Source of the DNA: Shewanella frigidimarina
Lineage (GTDB): Bacteria > Pseudomonadota > Gammaproteobacteria > Enterobacterales > Shewanellaceae
DNA length: 64,000 bases
Assembly (NCBI RefSeq): GCF_003797125.1
Contig: NZ_RKKE01000003.1
Location: forward strand, 310,001 to 374,000
Direction: 5' to 3'
Position 1 is the stretch's first letter; each line of letters begins with the position of its first letter. The notes below the pieces were generated by a model. The model was not told the DNA's origin. It ran no database searches and saw only the letters and a program-made list of their open reading frames with translations. The translations under genes were made by a program, and so were the position numbers. This document shows positions 18,411-28,935 of the stretch, piece after piece.

Positions 18411-19274
18411 ATGAAAACGCCTATACGATTACAACCACTGGTTGACGATGGTCTCGTCGATGAAGTGATAAGCCAACTCATGAGTGGCAAAGAAGCTACG
18501 GTCTATATGATCAGATGTGGCGATGCGATTCGCTGCGCCAAAGTGTATAAGGAAGCCACTAAGCGCAGTTTTAAAAAAGCAGCACAATATCAAGAAGGTC
18601 GAAAAACCAAAAACAGTCGTCGTGGTAGAGCCATGGAAAAAGGTTCTAAATACGGTCGTGAAGAACAAGAAAAAGCTTGGCAGAATGCCGAGGTCGACGC
18701 GTTATATAAATGCGCCGCCGCTAAAATTAGAGTACCAGTACCTTATGGCTGCTTTGATGGAGTGCTATTGATGGAGTTGATCACCAATATTCATGGTGAT
18801 GTTGCACCTCGATTAAATGATGTTACTCAGATGAGTGCTGAACAAGCGCAAACGCAGCATTACGTTATGATGGGTTATGTCGTACGAATGTTATGTGCAG
18901 GTATTGTTCATGGCGATTTATCAGAGTTTAACGTGCTCGTAGATCAGAATGGACCGGTTATCATTGACCTGCCCCAAGCTGTTGATGCATCAGCAAACAA
19001 TAATGCCAAAGCGATGTTATTTCGTGATGTGAATAATATGACAGACTATTATTCTCAATTTGCCCCAGAATTAGCCGCAACAAAATATGCTAAAGAAATG
19101 TGGGCCTTGTATGAACAAGGTGAATTAACGCCGGAAACACAATTGACCGGTTTATTTGAAGAAGACACAACAGCGGCTGACGTCGATTCTGTATTAGAAG
19201 AAATCAACGCTGCATTTGAAGAAGCGCAAGAAAGACGCGAGCGCATGAGTGATGCAAACAACGACGAGTATTAA
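18411..19274 (+). CDS. RIO1-like serine/threonine protein kinase
   Basis: Atypical protein kinase of the RIO family (bacterial PA4780-like group). Visible parts are the nucleotide loop MSGKEATVY (residues about 24-32), the ATP-anchoring lysine in RCAKVYKE, and a long basic flexible loop (residues 50-90, rich in Lys/Arg). The catalytic loop is HGDLSEFNVLV with Asp and Asn, and the metal-binding motif is IIDLPQAVD. The protein ends in an acidic tail of about 40 residues. Length is 287 residues. RIO kinases act in ribosome maturation in archaea and eukaryotes; the bacterial role is not settled. It is transcribed alone. Confidence 0.93.
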   Translation: MKTPIRLQPLVDDGLVDEVISQLMSGKEATVYMIRCGDAIRCAKVYKEATKRSFKKAAQYQEGRKTKNSRRGRAMEKGSKYGREEQEKAWQNAEVDALYKCAAAKIRVPVPYGCFDGVLLMELITNIHGDVAPRLNDVTQMSAEQAQTQHYVMMGYVVRMLCAGIVHGDLSEFNVLVDQNGPVIIDLPQAVDASANNNAKAMLFRDVNNMTDYYSQFAPELAATKYAKEMWALYEQGELTPETQLTGLFEEDTTAADVDSVLEEINAAFEEAQERRERMSDANNDEY

Positions 19275-19744
19275 ATCGATCGTTTATATCCTCATGTGAA
19301 CACCTAGGGAGGCTTACCGACAAATTATCGAATAAGTGATCGAATATACTATCGAATAAATTGTCAGATTAATGTCTCCCTATTTAATTAGCCCTTCTCC
19401 TTTAATTAACGCCAAGCTAACCCGAGTTGACAGCTAATTCCCCCCTAGTGAATACCAAATTAGTACCAAATTAAGACGCTCATCTCAACTAAGCAAGTTG
19501 GTTAACCATAACCGCTAGCCGCCTAAACACTGCACTTTTATGCGACGCTTGTTAACGCTATCGTGTGCAAAAGCACTCTCATTACTGGCTAAACGTCAAT
19601 TTGTTCCTTTTTCCACATAGCCATGAGTAAACCGTTATGTTTGCTAAAAAGTAATATGATCAATTTACATACTTTATATAACCTTGTTTTTTGCATGGGT
19701 AAATAGGCGTATAATGATATTGAAACGTTAACAAGGAGAATATT
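19275..19744. other. Intergenic region with small direct repeats
   Basis: Between the RIO kinase gene and the EF-hand gene I see no gene. ATCGAATA occurs three times at an exact 12-bp period (19327, 19339, 19351), and TACCAAATTA occurs twice at 11-bp spacing (19453, 19464). A TATAAT at 19710-19715 is a likely -10 for the EF-hand gene. Confidence 0.5.
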
Positions 19745-20071
19745 ATGAGTAGCTATGTTCTATCGGTATTACTAGTTTGTCTTACTATTTCTATGTCAGC
19801 TAATGCTATCGGAAATGAAAATGGAATGATGAGAATGTCTCAGATGCCTGCATTTTCTGATTTTGATACTAATCAAGACAAATTGATATCTGAAGAAGAG
19901 TTTGAGCGCTTTCAAAAAGCCAGGCAAGCATTGCGTGAATCTGAAGGTCGTCTGTTAAAAAACTCATCGTATTGTGATGAAATGTTTGAGCGTATCGATT
20001 TGGATCACAATAAGTTTATTGATGCTGAAGAATTTCAATCTCATCGGGAAATGATGAGAAATTCTAAATAA
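19745..20071 (+). CDS. Exported EF-hand calcium-binding protein
   Basis: A 108-residue protein with a signal peptide (about residues 1-21, ending SANA) and two EF-hand loops. The first is DTNQDKLISEEE near residues 40-51 and the second is DLDHNKFIDAEE near residues 86-97; both carry acidic residues at the calcium-coordinating positions. It is therefore probably a periplasmic Ca2+-binding protein. Translation starts at the ATG, with AAGGAG 6 nt upstream. It is transcribed alone. Small EF-hand proteins of this type are common in Shewanella, but their partner or role is not clear from the sequence. Confidence 0.85.
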   Translation: MSSYVLSVLLVCLTISMSANAIGNENGMMRMSQMPAFSDFDTNQDKLISEEEFERFQKARQALRESEGRLLKNSSYCDEMFERIDLDHNKFIDAEEFQSHREMMRNSK

Positions 20072-20240
20072 TCTCAGTTTGGAATATCTACATAACCTCT
20101 GAACGGGGTAATAATCAACATCGCCATAGAGAGGTAATCAGCATCACCTCTCTTTTAAATACGCTATAGCATAGCAAACGACTTAGTTGTATCTACACCA
20201 GCAAAGTATAGCGCCATATTTCAACACCATCGCTAAAATT

Positions 20241-20289
20241 ACTCATTACTCATTACTCATTACTCATTACCCATTACCCATTACCCATT
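20241..20289. repeat. Tandem 7-bp repeat (ACYCATT), seven units
   Basis: Four ACTCATT units are followed by three ACCCATT units and a partial ACTC, without interruption. The array ends at the stop codon of the minus-strand zinc-ribbon gene. A simple-sequence tract of this kind is prone to slippage. Confidence 0.9.
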
Positions 20290-20581
20290 ACTCCTGCGCT
20301 GCAATAAGCTTACTTTTAAATACGCCATAAAAAGCAATACAAGCACCCGCAAAACCTAAAAACGAGCATATTAAGCGATAATCAGTGTTGTCGATGAAGA
20401 AGTTAGCCACACTGAATACCAACAAAATGAATAAGCCAATATTTTTGGTCATCATCATTTTAGGCTCGAACATCAACCATCGCTCACATTTAGGGCACTG
20501 TGTTTCAACCCCATGTTTACCTTTACGGACTTGTTTAAGCGCTTTACGAGCAAAGATACCCTTACAACGAGGACACTCCAT
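20288..20581 (-). CDS. Small zinc-ribbon membrane protein
   Basis: A 97-residue protein with an N-terminal zinc ribbon (MECPRC near residues 1-6 and CPKC near residues 29-33) and two hydrophobic helices behind it (about residues 47-63 and 70-86). The topology suggests a cytoplasmic zinc knuckle on an inner-membrane hairpin. The ATG is preceded by AAGG at 9 nt. Function unknown. Its stop codon sits within the edge of a 7-bp tandem repeat array, so repeat-number changes could alter the last residues or the 3' end of the mRNA. A protein of similar architecture is encoded at 28562-28879. Confidence 0.7.
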   Translation of the reverse strand: MECPRCKGIFARKALKQVRKGKHGVETQCPKCERWLMFEPKMMMTKNIGLFILLVFSVANFFIDNTDYRLICSFLGFAGACIAFYGVFKSKLIAAQE

Positions 20582-20703
20582 TTAACATTACCTTCAATAA
20601 TTTTTAATCAATATAATACAATGAATTAACTCTGCATCAAAGTTTTCCTTGAACGCCAATACAGCAGTTCAAGCTAATGCCATTTAATCGCTTACATAAT
20701 TTG

Positions 20704-20739
20704 GAACGCTCGCTCAAAATAATAATTGAACGAATGTTA
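20704..20739 (+). promoter_or_regulatory. Operator-like element upstream of the HAD dehalogenase gene
   Basis: GAACGCTCGCTC (imperfect palindrome around CT) is followed about 10 bp later by TTGAACGAATGTTA. The same arrangement occurs in front of the GST gene at 43099-43135. The half-site GAACG/CGTTC is typical of TetR-family operators. Confidence 0.5.
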
Positions 20740-20870
20740 TAGTTAGTTTATAGTAACTCATGGCTCACATTATGAGCGCGCAAAATCACTACAGATAAAG
20801 CTTATCGACAAGTATATCAAATGACAAAGAGCTTAAGCACTTGGCTCACAACCCAAATGGAACAATGAAC

Positions 20871-21545
20871 ATGCAAAAAATGATTGGATTTGATGTTTAC
20901 GGCACATTAGTGGATCCTGTGGATATGGGCCAGCATCTGCAACAATTGATTGGCGACAAGGCACAAGAATTTGGTCAATTATGGCACGATAAAAAAGTCG
21001 AATATGCATTTCGTCGTGGCTTAATGCAACAATATGAAGATTTCGGTGTGTGTACTCAACAAGCTCTGCAATATTGTTTATCTGTTTTCAACGTCACACT
21101 GTCAAACAGCGAACAACAAGATTTACTGGCTAAATTTGGTCAACTCAAGGCTTTTGATGATGTCATTCCTGGACTAGCATTACTGCGTAATCAAGGTCAT
21201 ACCTTGGCCGCTTTTTCCAATGGACCTGAAGTTGCGGTTCGTACACTTATGCAAAACTCGGGCGTTTTACCTCAACTACATGACGTTATCAGTGTCGATG
21301 ATCTAAAGACATTTAAACCTAACCCTGCTGTTTACGATTATTTAATGACTCGTACTCAATCTGAGCTCAATCATTGTTGGATGGTGTCGAGCAATCCATG
21401 GGATGTCATTGGTGCAAAAGCCGCCGGACTGAATACTGCTTGGATCCAAAGAGACAGTAAAAAAATTTTTGATCCTTGGGGCATTGAGCCTGACATCACC
21501 GTCGGTAATTTAATCGAATTAAGTGAACAGCTCGATTCCCTGTAA
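20871..21545 (+). CDS. Haloacid dehalogenase, type II
   Basis: HAD-superfamily hydrolase of the L-2-haloacid dehalogenase type. Motif I is GFDVYGTLVD with the nucleophilic Asp (DVYGTLVD instead of DLDGT is typical of type II dehalogenases), motif II is AAFSNGP, the motif III Lys is in KTFKPNPAVYDY, and motif IV is MVSSNPWDVIGAKAAG. It may dechlorinate small 2-halo acids or dephosphorylate another substrate. The frame is open from TTG 20841. I choose ATG 20871 (224 residues) because the family begins right before motif I; ATG 20865 and 20880 are alternatives. It lies upstream of a GST gene and shares an operator-like element with another GST gene. Confidence 0.85.
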   Translation: MQKMIGFDVYGTLVDPVDMGQHLQQLIGDKAQEFGQLWHDKKVEYAFRRGLMQQYEDFGVCTQQALQYCLSVFNVTLSNSEQQDLLAKFGQLKAFDDVIPGLALLRNQGHTLAAFSNGPEVAVRTLMQNSGVLPQLHDVISVDDLKTFKPNPAVYDYLMTRTQSELNHCWMVSSNPWDVIGAKAAGLNTAWIQRDSKKIFDPWGIEPDITVGNLIELSEQLDSL

Positions 21546-21693
21546 TAACTAACATGCTGCATTTAAACAATAAAAGCATAACTCATACGCGTTGATGCTA
21601 ATACATTAAAACTTTACACGCTACACTAACAACATTGTGCTAAGCGCATTATCAATTTACTTAACCTGCTAACAGGTTGCACGAGGATATTTC

Positions 21694-22563
21694 ATGACTA
21701 ACCAATATACCCCACCTAAAGTTTGGCAAAATAATACCAATGGCGCGAATAAGTGGGCAAACATTAATAGCCCAGAGTCAGGTGCAAGATTTGATAAAGA
21801 GCTGCCTGTTGGAAAGCATGCTTTGCAACTCTACTCCCTTGGCACACCAAACGGGCAAAAAGTGACGATTCTGTTAGAAGAGCTACTGGCCTTAGGCATT
21901 AAAGAAGCTGAATACGATGCTTATCTGATTAACATCGGGGAAAAGGATCAATTTTCGTCGGGGTTCGTTGCAGTCAATCCAAACTCAAAAATACCCGCTT
22001 TATTGGATAAGTCAGCTGGTGAAGACGAAACCGTATTTGAATCTGCCTCAATTTTGGTTCATCTAGCAGAGAAGTTTAACCAATTCCTCCCTAAAGATGG
22101 CAAAGCTAGAACACAAACATTTAACTGGTTGTTCTGGGCTCAAGGTTCAGCGCCGTTCCTCGGTGGTGGCTTCGGTCATTTCTATGCTTATGCCGATGAA
22201 AAACAGGAATATCCAATTAATCGCTTTGCTATGGAAGTTAAACGTCAGTTAGATGTGTTAGATAAACAACTGGCAAAAAACACCTTTATTGCTGGTGAAG
22301 AATATAGCATTGCAGATATTGCTATTTGGCCTTGGTATGGCAACTTAGTCTTGGGCAATTTATACGATGCAGCCGAATTCCTGGAAGTAGAGTCATATAC
22401 CAATGTTGTTCGTTGGGCTAAATTGCTTGAAACTCGTGAAGGGGTTCAACGTGGTCGTATCATCAATCGCTCTTGGGGCGAAGAATGGGAACAAGTTCCT
22501 GAGCGTCATTGCGCAGAAGATATTGATAAGGTGCTTAAGTTGCGTCCTAGCACAGTAAAATAA
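21694..22563 (+). CDS. yghU: Glutathione S-transferase, YghU/Nu class (disulfide-bond reductase)
   Basis: Close relative of E. coli YghU, which binds two glutathiones and shows organic peroxidase and disulfide-bond reductase activity. The N terminus (YTPPKVW, ANINSPESG, LPVGKHALQLYSLGTPNGQKVTI), the thioredoxin-like domain with FVAVNPNSKIPALLD, and the helical domain with NWLFWAQGSAPFLGGGFGHFY follow the family without gaps. Length is 289 residues, the same as usual. A bidirectional terminator follows. It may be read from its own promoter; the 150-bp gap to the HAD gene shows no clear signal. Role in peroxide or thiol stress is by family. Confidence 0.95.
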   Translation: MTNQYTPPKVWQNNTNGANKWANINSPESGARFDKELPVGKHALQLYSLGTPNGQKVTILLEELLALGIKEAEYDAYLINIGEKDQFSSGFVAVNPNSKIPALLDKSAGEDETVFESASILVHLAEKFNQFLPKDGKARTQTFNWLFWAQGSAPFLGGGFGHFYAYADEKQEYPINRFAMEVKRQLDVLDKQLAKNTFIAGEEYSIADIAIWPWYGNLVLGNLYDAAEFLEVESYTNVVRWAKLLETREGVQRGRIINRSWGEEWEQVPERHCAEDIDKVLKLRPSTVK

Positions 22564-22617
22564 GTCAGCCGCTAAAGTTTGACGCGATTGTATCCTGACT
22601 TATTTTATTGGGATACT

Positions 22618-22648
22618 AAAAAGCCTTCTGCATTACAGAAGGCTTTTT
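22618..22648. terminator. Bidirectional terminator between yghU and fadH
   Basis: AAAAAGCCTTCTG, CATTA, CAGAAGGCTTTTT: a 13-bp perfect stem with an A-run on one side and a T-run on the other, so it works for both convergent genes. Confidence 0.92.
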
Positions 22649-22717
22649 ATATTGACGTATCAGAGGCCGAAACAACGAAAATTGTGAACGTTATGTCAAG
22701 CCAGACGTCTGTGACAA

Positions 22718-24733
<2,016 letters not shown>

Positions 24734-24801
24734 TCAAACATCCTTTTTAAACAAGTGATTTAAACCAGCATACCCCGACAGTAAAGTTTGCTCAATCATT
24801 T

Positions 24802-24813
24802 AAACGCTCGTTT
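24802..24813. promoter_or_regulatory. PsrA-type operator candidate upstream of fadH
   Basis: AAACGCTCGTTT is a perfect 5-bp inverted repeat with a 2-bp spacer, 69 bp before the fadH start. PsrA is the usual regulator of fatty acid degradation genes in Shewanella and Pseudomonas. The match to its binding motif is from memory and not computed. Confidence 0.5.
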
Positions 24814-24896
24814 GTTAAAAACCTTTACAATTGAATTTCACATTTTTATTGATTTTCAGTTAGGATGACTACATTAGACTGATAAAGGAGTGGCAA

Positions 24897-26741
24897 ATGT
24901 CCGCTAAACCCTCGTTTTTAAAAAGGATGTTTTTACTGTTATGGAATACAGTAAACGGTATCCGTAAGTTCATCATCAACGTAATATTTTTTGGTTTGTT
25001 GGCTGTCATCGCTGTGGTAGTTCTCAACAGCGAAGATGAAATTGTCGTCGAAGATCAATCAGCATTAGTGCTGAATTTGTCTGGGAGCATAGTGGACCAA
25101 AAACATTATGTAGACCCAATAGAAATGGCACTTAGCCAAGGGCAAGCGAATGATCCAGAAGGTGAAATTCTATTAGCTGACGTACTTTATACGATTAATA
25201 ATGCGACTCAAGACGCCCGCATTACCAGTATCGTATTGGACTTAGCTGATCTTCGTGATGCCGGCATTAGTAAAATGACCGCCATTGGTGAAGCATTAAC
25301 TCAGTTTAAAGCCGCCAATAAGTCAGTTATCGCAATGGCCAATGGTTATGATCAAAATCAATATTTTTTAGCCAGCTTTGCAGACAAAATATACCTTAAT
25401 AACCAAGGTATGGTAGCGCTTGATGGCTTAAGCCGTTACCGCTTATATTACAAAGCAGCACTTGAAAAACTCAAAATCACCACTCACGTATTTCGAGTGG
25501 GAACGTTTAAGTCAGCTGTAGAGCCCTTTATTCGTGACGATATGTCTGATGCCGACAAAGTCGCCAGTAAAGAATTGTTAAATGATATTTGGCAAAGCTA
25601 TTCGACTATTGTTGCCAGCAACCGTCAAATCGGTCCTGATCAATTAGTGTTAAGTACAGATGAGTATCTCGCTCAGCTTGATAAAGCTGAAGGTGACAGT
25701 GCTCAAATGGCTGTAAACATGAAATGGGTTGACGAACTCGCTTCGGCTGATGCATTCCGTGTCGCTATGATTGAACGTGTAGGCAGTGATAAAGAAGGTA
25801 AAAACTTTAAGCAAATTAGCTTTAATGATTACCGAGCGTTAACCGCACCAATGCCTAAATTTGTTCAACAAGACGCAGTGGCCGTTATCGTTGCTAAAGG
25901 CACGATTCTTAACGGTAAACAACCTGCCGGACAAATTGGTGGCGAAAGTACCTCTGCATTACTCATGAAAGCACGCTTTGACGATAAAGTGAAAGCCGTC
26001 GTACTTCGTGTTGACAGCCCTGGTGGTAGTGCATTTGCATCAGAGCAAATTCGTCAAGAAGTGTTAGCGCTAAAAGCTGCAGGTAAGCCTGTGGTTGTTA
26101 GTATGGGTAGCCTTGCTGCATCAGGCGGATATTGGATATCAGCCAGTGCCGACTATATTGTGGCTACGCCAACAACCCTAACAGGTTCAATCGGTATTTT
26201 CGGTATGTTCGCTACGTTTGAGCAAGCACTTAATCATTTTGGTGTAACCTCTGATGGTGTAGCTACATCTGATTGGGCAGGTTTATCGCCTGCACGTGAA
26301 TTAAACCCACAAGTTGCCGCGGTAGTACAACGTCATATTGAACGGGGTTACCATGAGTTTATTTCTCTGGTAGCAAAAGAGCGTCATATGACGCTAGAGC
26401 AAGTAGATAATATTGCTCAAGGCCGTGTATGGACAGGTAAACGCGCACTCACCTTAGGCCTAGTTGATGAACTGGGTGATATGGATGTGGCATTAGCCAA
26501 AGCTGCTGATTTAGCGAAAATGGACAAGTTCGACGTTAAAGTGATTGAGCAAGAGCTTAGCGCTGAACAACAACTGATGCAGCAAATTATGGGCGCTACT
26601 GTGGCTTATGTTCCAGACAGTGTTCGTCAAACCAGTTTCATTGAGCGCTTTGCCAAGCAGTGGGCTGGTGCATTTGAAACATTGTCGATGTTTGATGACC
26701 CTAATCATGTCTATATGTATTGCGAAAACTGTAATTACTAA
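24897..26741 (+). CDS. sppA: Signal peptide peptidase A (67-kDa type)
   Basis: Inner-membrane serine protease degrading cleaved signal peptides. It has an N-terminal transmembrane helix (about residues 22-45), a first S49 domain with the general base K205 (VGTFKSAVEPF), and a second S49 domain with the nucleophile S409 (SLAASGGYW), matching the positions of the E. coli K209/S409 dyad. Length is 614 residues. The start ATG has AAAGGAG 6 nt before it. The C terminus ends in a cysteine-containing YCENCNY. It precedes ansA, as sppA precedes ansA in E. coli, but a MITE-like element and a terminator now lie between the two genes. Confidence 0.97.
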   Translation: MSAKPSFLKRMFLLLWNTVNGIRKFIINVIFFGLLAVIAVVVLNSEDEIVVEDQSALVLNLSGSIVDQKHYVDPIEMALSQGQANDPEGEILLADVLYTINNATQDARITSIVLDLADLRDAGISKMTAIGEALTQFKAANKSVIAMANGYDQNQYFLASFADKIYLNNQGMVALDGLSRYRLYYKAALEKLKITTHVFRVGTFKSAVEPFIRDDMSDADKVASKELLNDIWQSYSTIVASNRQIGPDQLVLSTDEYLAQLDKAEGDSAQMAVNMKWVDELASADAFRVAMIERVGSDKEGKNFKQISFNDYRALTAPMPKFVQQDAVAVIVAKGTILNGKQPAGQIGGESTSALLMKARFDDKVKAVVLRVDSPGGSAFASEQIRQEVLALKAAGKPVVVSMGSLAASGGYWISASADYIVATPTTLTGSIGIFGMFATFEQALNHFGVTSDGVATSDWAGLSPARELNPQVAAVVQRHIERGYHEFISLVAKERHMTLEQVDNIAQGRVWTGKRALTLGLVDELGDMDVALAKAADLAKMDKFDVKVIEQELSAEQQLMQQIMGATVAYVPDSVRQTSFIERFAKQWAGAFETLSMFDDPNHVYMYCENCNY

Positions 26742-26775
26742 TCACTCAAATGACCGCAATATGAAGATTATTCAA

Positions 26776-26802
26776 AAAAAGCCTGCTTAGCAGGCTTTTT
26801 TA
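26776..26802 (+). terminator. Terminator of sppA
   Basis: AAAAAGCCTGC, TTA, GCAGGCTTTTT followed by TT. Confidence 0.9.
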
Positions 26803-26829
26803 TTGGGGATCGATAAATAAACTCGTATA

Positions 26830-27092
26830 ATACCAATTTCATTAATTATGTGCTCAATCAGAGTAACTCAGGTTTTTCAGCTTGAGGCGCATTGTTGAAA
26901 GAATGGTTGTTCCCTTGTAAAACAATGCAACAAATAAATGGAAAGCCTGAGTGGCTCCCAAGGGCGGGTTTCTGCACCTTTTATGCTGCTCAATATGATT
27001 TTGACGTAGAACAACTATGTCGGCAATCCTATTACTTGCCTAAAAGGCGCAGAACTCCCGCTGAATGACCAGATAATTATTGGAATTGGTAT
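26830..27092. mobile_element. MITE-like element, short copy
   Basis: About 263 bp bounded by ATACCAATTTCATTAAT and, at the other end, the inverted ATACCAATTCCAATAAT. It is highly similar in inverted orientation to the element at 61423-61782 across most of its length, with about 97 bp missing internally. No transposase frame is present. It lies between sppA and ansA, ending 43 bp before the ansA start, so the ansA promoter must lie in or next to it. No clear target duplication is visible. Confidence 0.8.
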
Positions 27093-27135
27093 ATTTGCGC
27101 AATCTGCAATCGCTGTTAAAGAAGAGCCTACATAC

Positions 27136-28149
27136 ATGACAAAACGTTCAATTTACGTTGCCTATACTGGCGGTACCATCGGGATGCAAAAGACCGCTAA
27201 TGGTTTTGTGCCAGTATCAGGGTTCTTAACCGATTGTGTTCAGTCAATGCCCGAGTTTTACCATACTGAAATGCCAGAGTTTGTGATTCATGAATACAGC
27301 CCATTAATCGACTCATCCAATATGGCGCCGACAGACTGGCAAATGATAGCTAATGATATTCAAGCCAACTATGAAAAATACGACGGTTTCGTCATTTTAC
27401 ATGGTACAGACACCATGGCTTATACCGCATCGGCCTTGTCATTTATGCTGCAAGGTTTATCCAAGCCAGTTATCGTAACAGGTTCACAAATTCCGTTGGC
27501 GCAGTTACGTTCAGACGGTCAAACCAACTTGCTCAATTCGCTTTATATTGCGGCCAACTACCCAGTTGCAGAAGTCTGTTTATTTTTTAATAACAAACTG
27601 TTTCGTGGTAATCGCTCAACCAAAGCCCATGCTGACGGATTCGATGCGTTTGCATCGCCTAACTTCCCGATGTTGCTAGAAGCCGGCATTAAAATTAACC
27701 TCAAAGCGGGTAAAATAACGCAGCCAACGGGTGCCCCGTTAGAGGTTGTTACCATCAGTCCGCAACCTGTAGGTGTGGTAACGCTTTACCCTGGGATCTC
27801 CACAGATATTTTCAATAATATTTTACAGCAACCCGTAAAGGCGCTAATTTTATTGACCTTCGGTGTGGGAAATGCTCCACAAGATAAGAAACTACTGGAT
27901 ACACTTAAACAAGCCGATGAACGCGGTATTATCTTGGTGAACTTAACCCAGTGTTTCCAGGGTAAAGTCAATATGGGCGGTTATGCTACAGGTAATGCTT
28001 TAGCTCAAGCTGGGGTAATAAGTGGTGCTGATATGACCATTGAAGCGGCATTAGCCAAATTGCATTATTTGTTGTCTATAGGATTAACCCCAGCGCAAAT
28101 TAAGCAACGTATGCAGGAAAATCTGATTGGTGAACTGACGACGGACTAG
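27136..28149 (+). CDS. ansA: Cytoplasmic L-asparaginase I
   Basis: Hydrolyses L-asparagine to aspartate and ammonia in the cytoplasm. The first catalytic threonine is in AYTGGTIGMQ near residue 14, and the second motif LHGTDTMAYTASAL is near residues 94-107. The 337-residue length matches E. coli AnsA (type I), and no signal peptide is present, ruling out the periplasmic type II enzyme. The MITE-like element directly upstream leaves only 43 bp before the ATG, so transcription must start inside or beside that element. Confidence 0.96.
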   Translation: MTKRSIYVAYTGGTIGMQKTANGFVPVSGFLTDCVQSMPEFYHTEMPEFVIHEYSPLIDSSNMAPTDWQMIANDIQANYEKYDGFVILHGTDTMAYTASALSFMLQGLSKPVIVTGSQIPLAQLRSDGQTNLLNSLYIAANYPVAEVCLFFNNKLFRGNRSTKAHADGFDAFASPNFPMLLEAGIKINLKAGKITQPTGAPLEVVTISPQPVGVVTLYPGISTDIFNNILQQPVKALILLTFGVGNAPQDKKLLDTLKQADERGIILVNLTQCFQGKVNMGGYATGNALAQAGVISGADMTIEAALAKLHYLLSIGLTPAQIKQRMQENLIGELTTD

Positions 28150-28164
28150 ATTACGTTATTGATA

Positions 28165-28196
28165 TTTTATGTGGTTATTATCTTAACCACATAAAA
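28165..28196 (+). terminator. First hairpin after ansA
   Basis: TTTTATGTGGTTA and TAACCACATAAAA form a 13-bp stem around TTATCT. Confidence 0.6.
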
Positions 28197-28204
28197 GCTG
28201 AATA

Positions 28205-28234
28205 AAAATGCGAGCTCATTAGCTCGCATTTTTT
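28205..28234. terminator. Second, bidirectional terminator between ansA and the yeaC-like gene
   Basis: AAAATGCGAGCT, CATT, AGCTCGCATTTT with a T-run on the plus strand and a T-rich tail on the minus strand. Confidence 0.9.
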
Positions 28235-28283
28235 GTCTTATAATATCCATTACTGATAACACATATTATTCAATTTCAGATGA

Positions 28284-28565
28284 TTATAAATCAGCTTCTT
28301 TAAACTCGGCGATAGGATCGCCTTTAAATTGTTTTTTCAGCTCAGATTTGGACAGCTCATTAATATTACCACCCGCTGCGATAGTAAAATGTTCAGTTTG
28401 ATGTAACTTACGCGCTTGATACAACATCACCACTTGTAAGGTCGACTCACGCTGTGGTTCTGTTAATACTGTGCCGTCATCCCACTTACCAAGCTCCGTT
28501 GCAGACAACAAGCGTAGGTATACTTCTTCAGGCATTTCATCAATGACTTTATTGATATCGTTCAT
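28284..28565 (-). CDS. yeaC: YeaC-like DUF1315 protein
   Basis: A 93-residue cytoplasmic protein of the DUF1315 family. The N-terminal pattern MPEEVYLRLLSATELGKWDDGTVLT and the following LQVVMLYQARKL correspond to E. coli YeaC. No function is known for the family. Its start overlaps the stop of the upstream zinc-ribbon gene by 4 bp (ATGA), so the two are co-translated. In E. coli yeaC also lies near ansA, which supports the assignment. Confidence 0.85.
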   Translation of the reverse strand: MNDINKVIDEMPEEVYLRLLSATELGKWDDGTVLTEPQRESTLQVVMLYQARKLHQTEHFTIAAGGNINELSKSELKKQFKGDPIAEFKEADL

Positions 28566-28879
28566 ACTGATTTCCGTTTATGTAACACTATTCTAACTCT
28601 GGTAACAAGATAACCCGTAAAGCCAATAACAAAACTTGCAATCGCGATATAAGAAGTTAGCCCTTGTGCAGGCTCTCCTCCCCAAAACCACACTACAACC
28701 CCTGCTATAAACAATGTCAAAAAAATAAAGCTTTGGGTCATTAAGCTATTTGAACGCTCAATGTGACTGATAATCGTTAATGACTCAGTATTACCGCTCA
28801 AGTCTGTCTTACAATGCTCACATTGCTTAGCCAGACTTGAAATACGCTTTTGACATTTAGGACATGCAACTAAGGCCAT
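28562..28879 (-). CDS. Small zinc-ribbon membrane protein
   Basis: A 105-residue protein with an N-terminal zinc ribbon (CPKC near residues 6-9 and CEHC near 20-23) and two transmembrane helices (about residues 48-66 and 73-92), ending in a basic tail. It resembles the 20288-20581 protein in layout but not in close sequence. It overlaps the yeaC-like gene by 4 bp and probably shares its transcript. Role unknown. Confidence 0.75.
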   Translation of the reverse strand: MALVACPKCQKRISSLAKQCEHCKTDLSGNTESLTIISHIERSNSLMTQSFIFLTLFIAGVVVWFWGGEPAQGLTSYIAIASFVIGFTGYLVTRVRIVLHKRKSV

Positions 28880-28935
28880 AATTCATTCTACCTGCTTGAT
28901 CATCTGAAGATAAAAATTACCGCTTACGGTCGCGA

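Noticed and set aside
20241..20289. CRISPR-like array
   Set aside because: The 7-bp units are contiguous and have no spacers; it is a simple tandem repeat.
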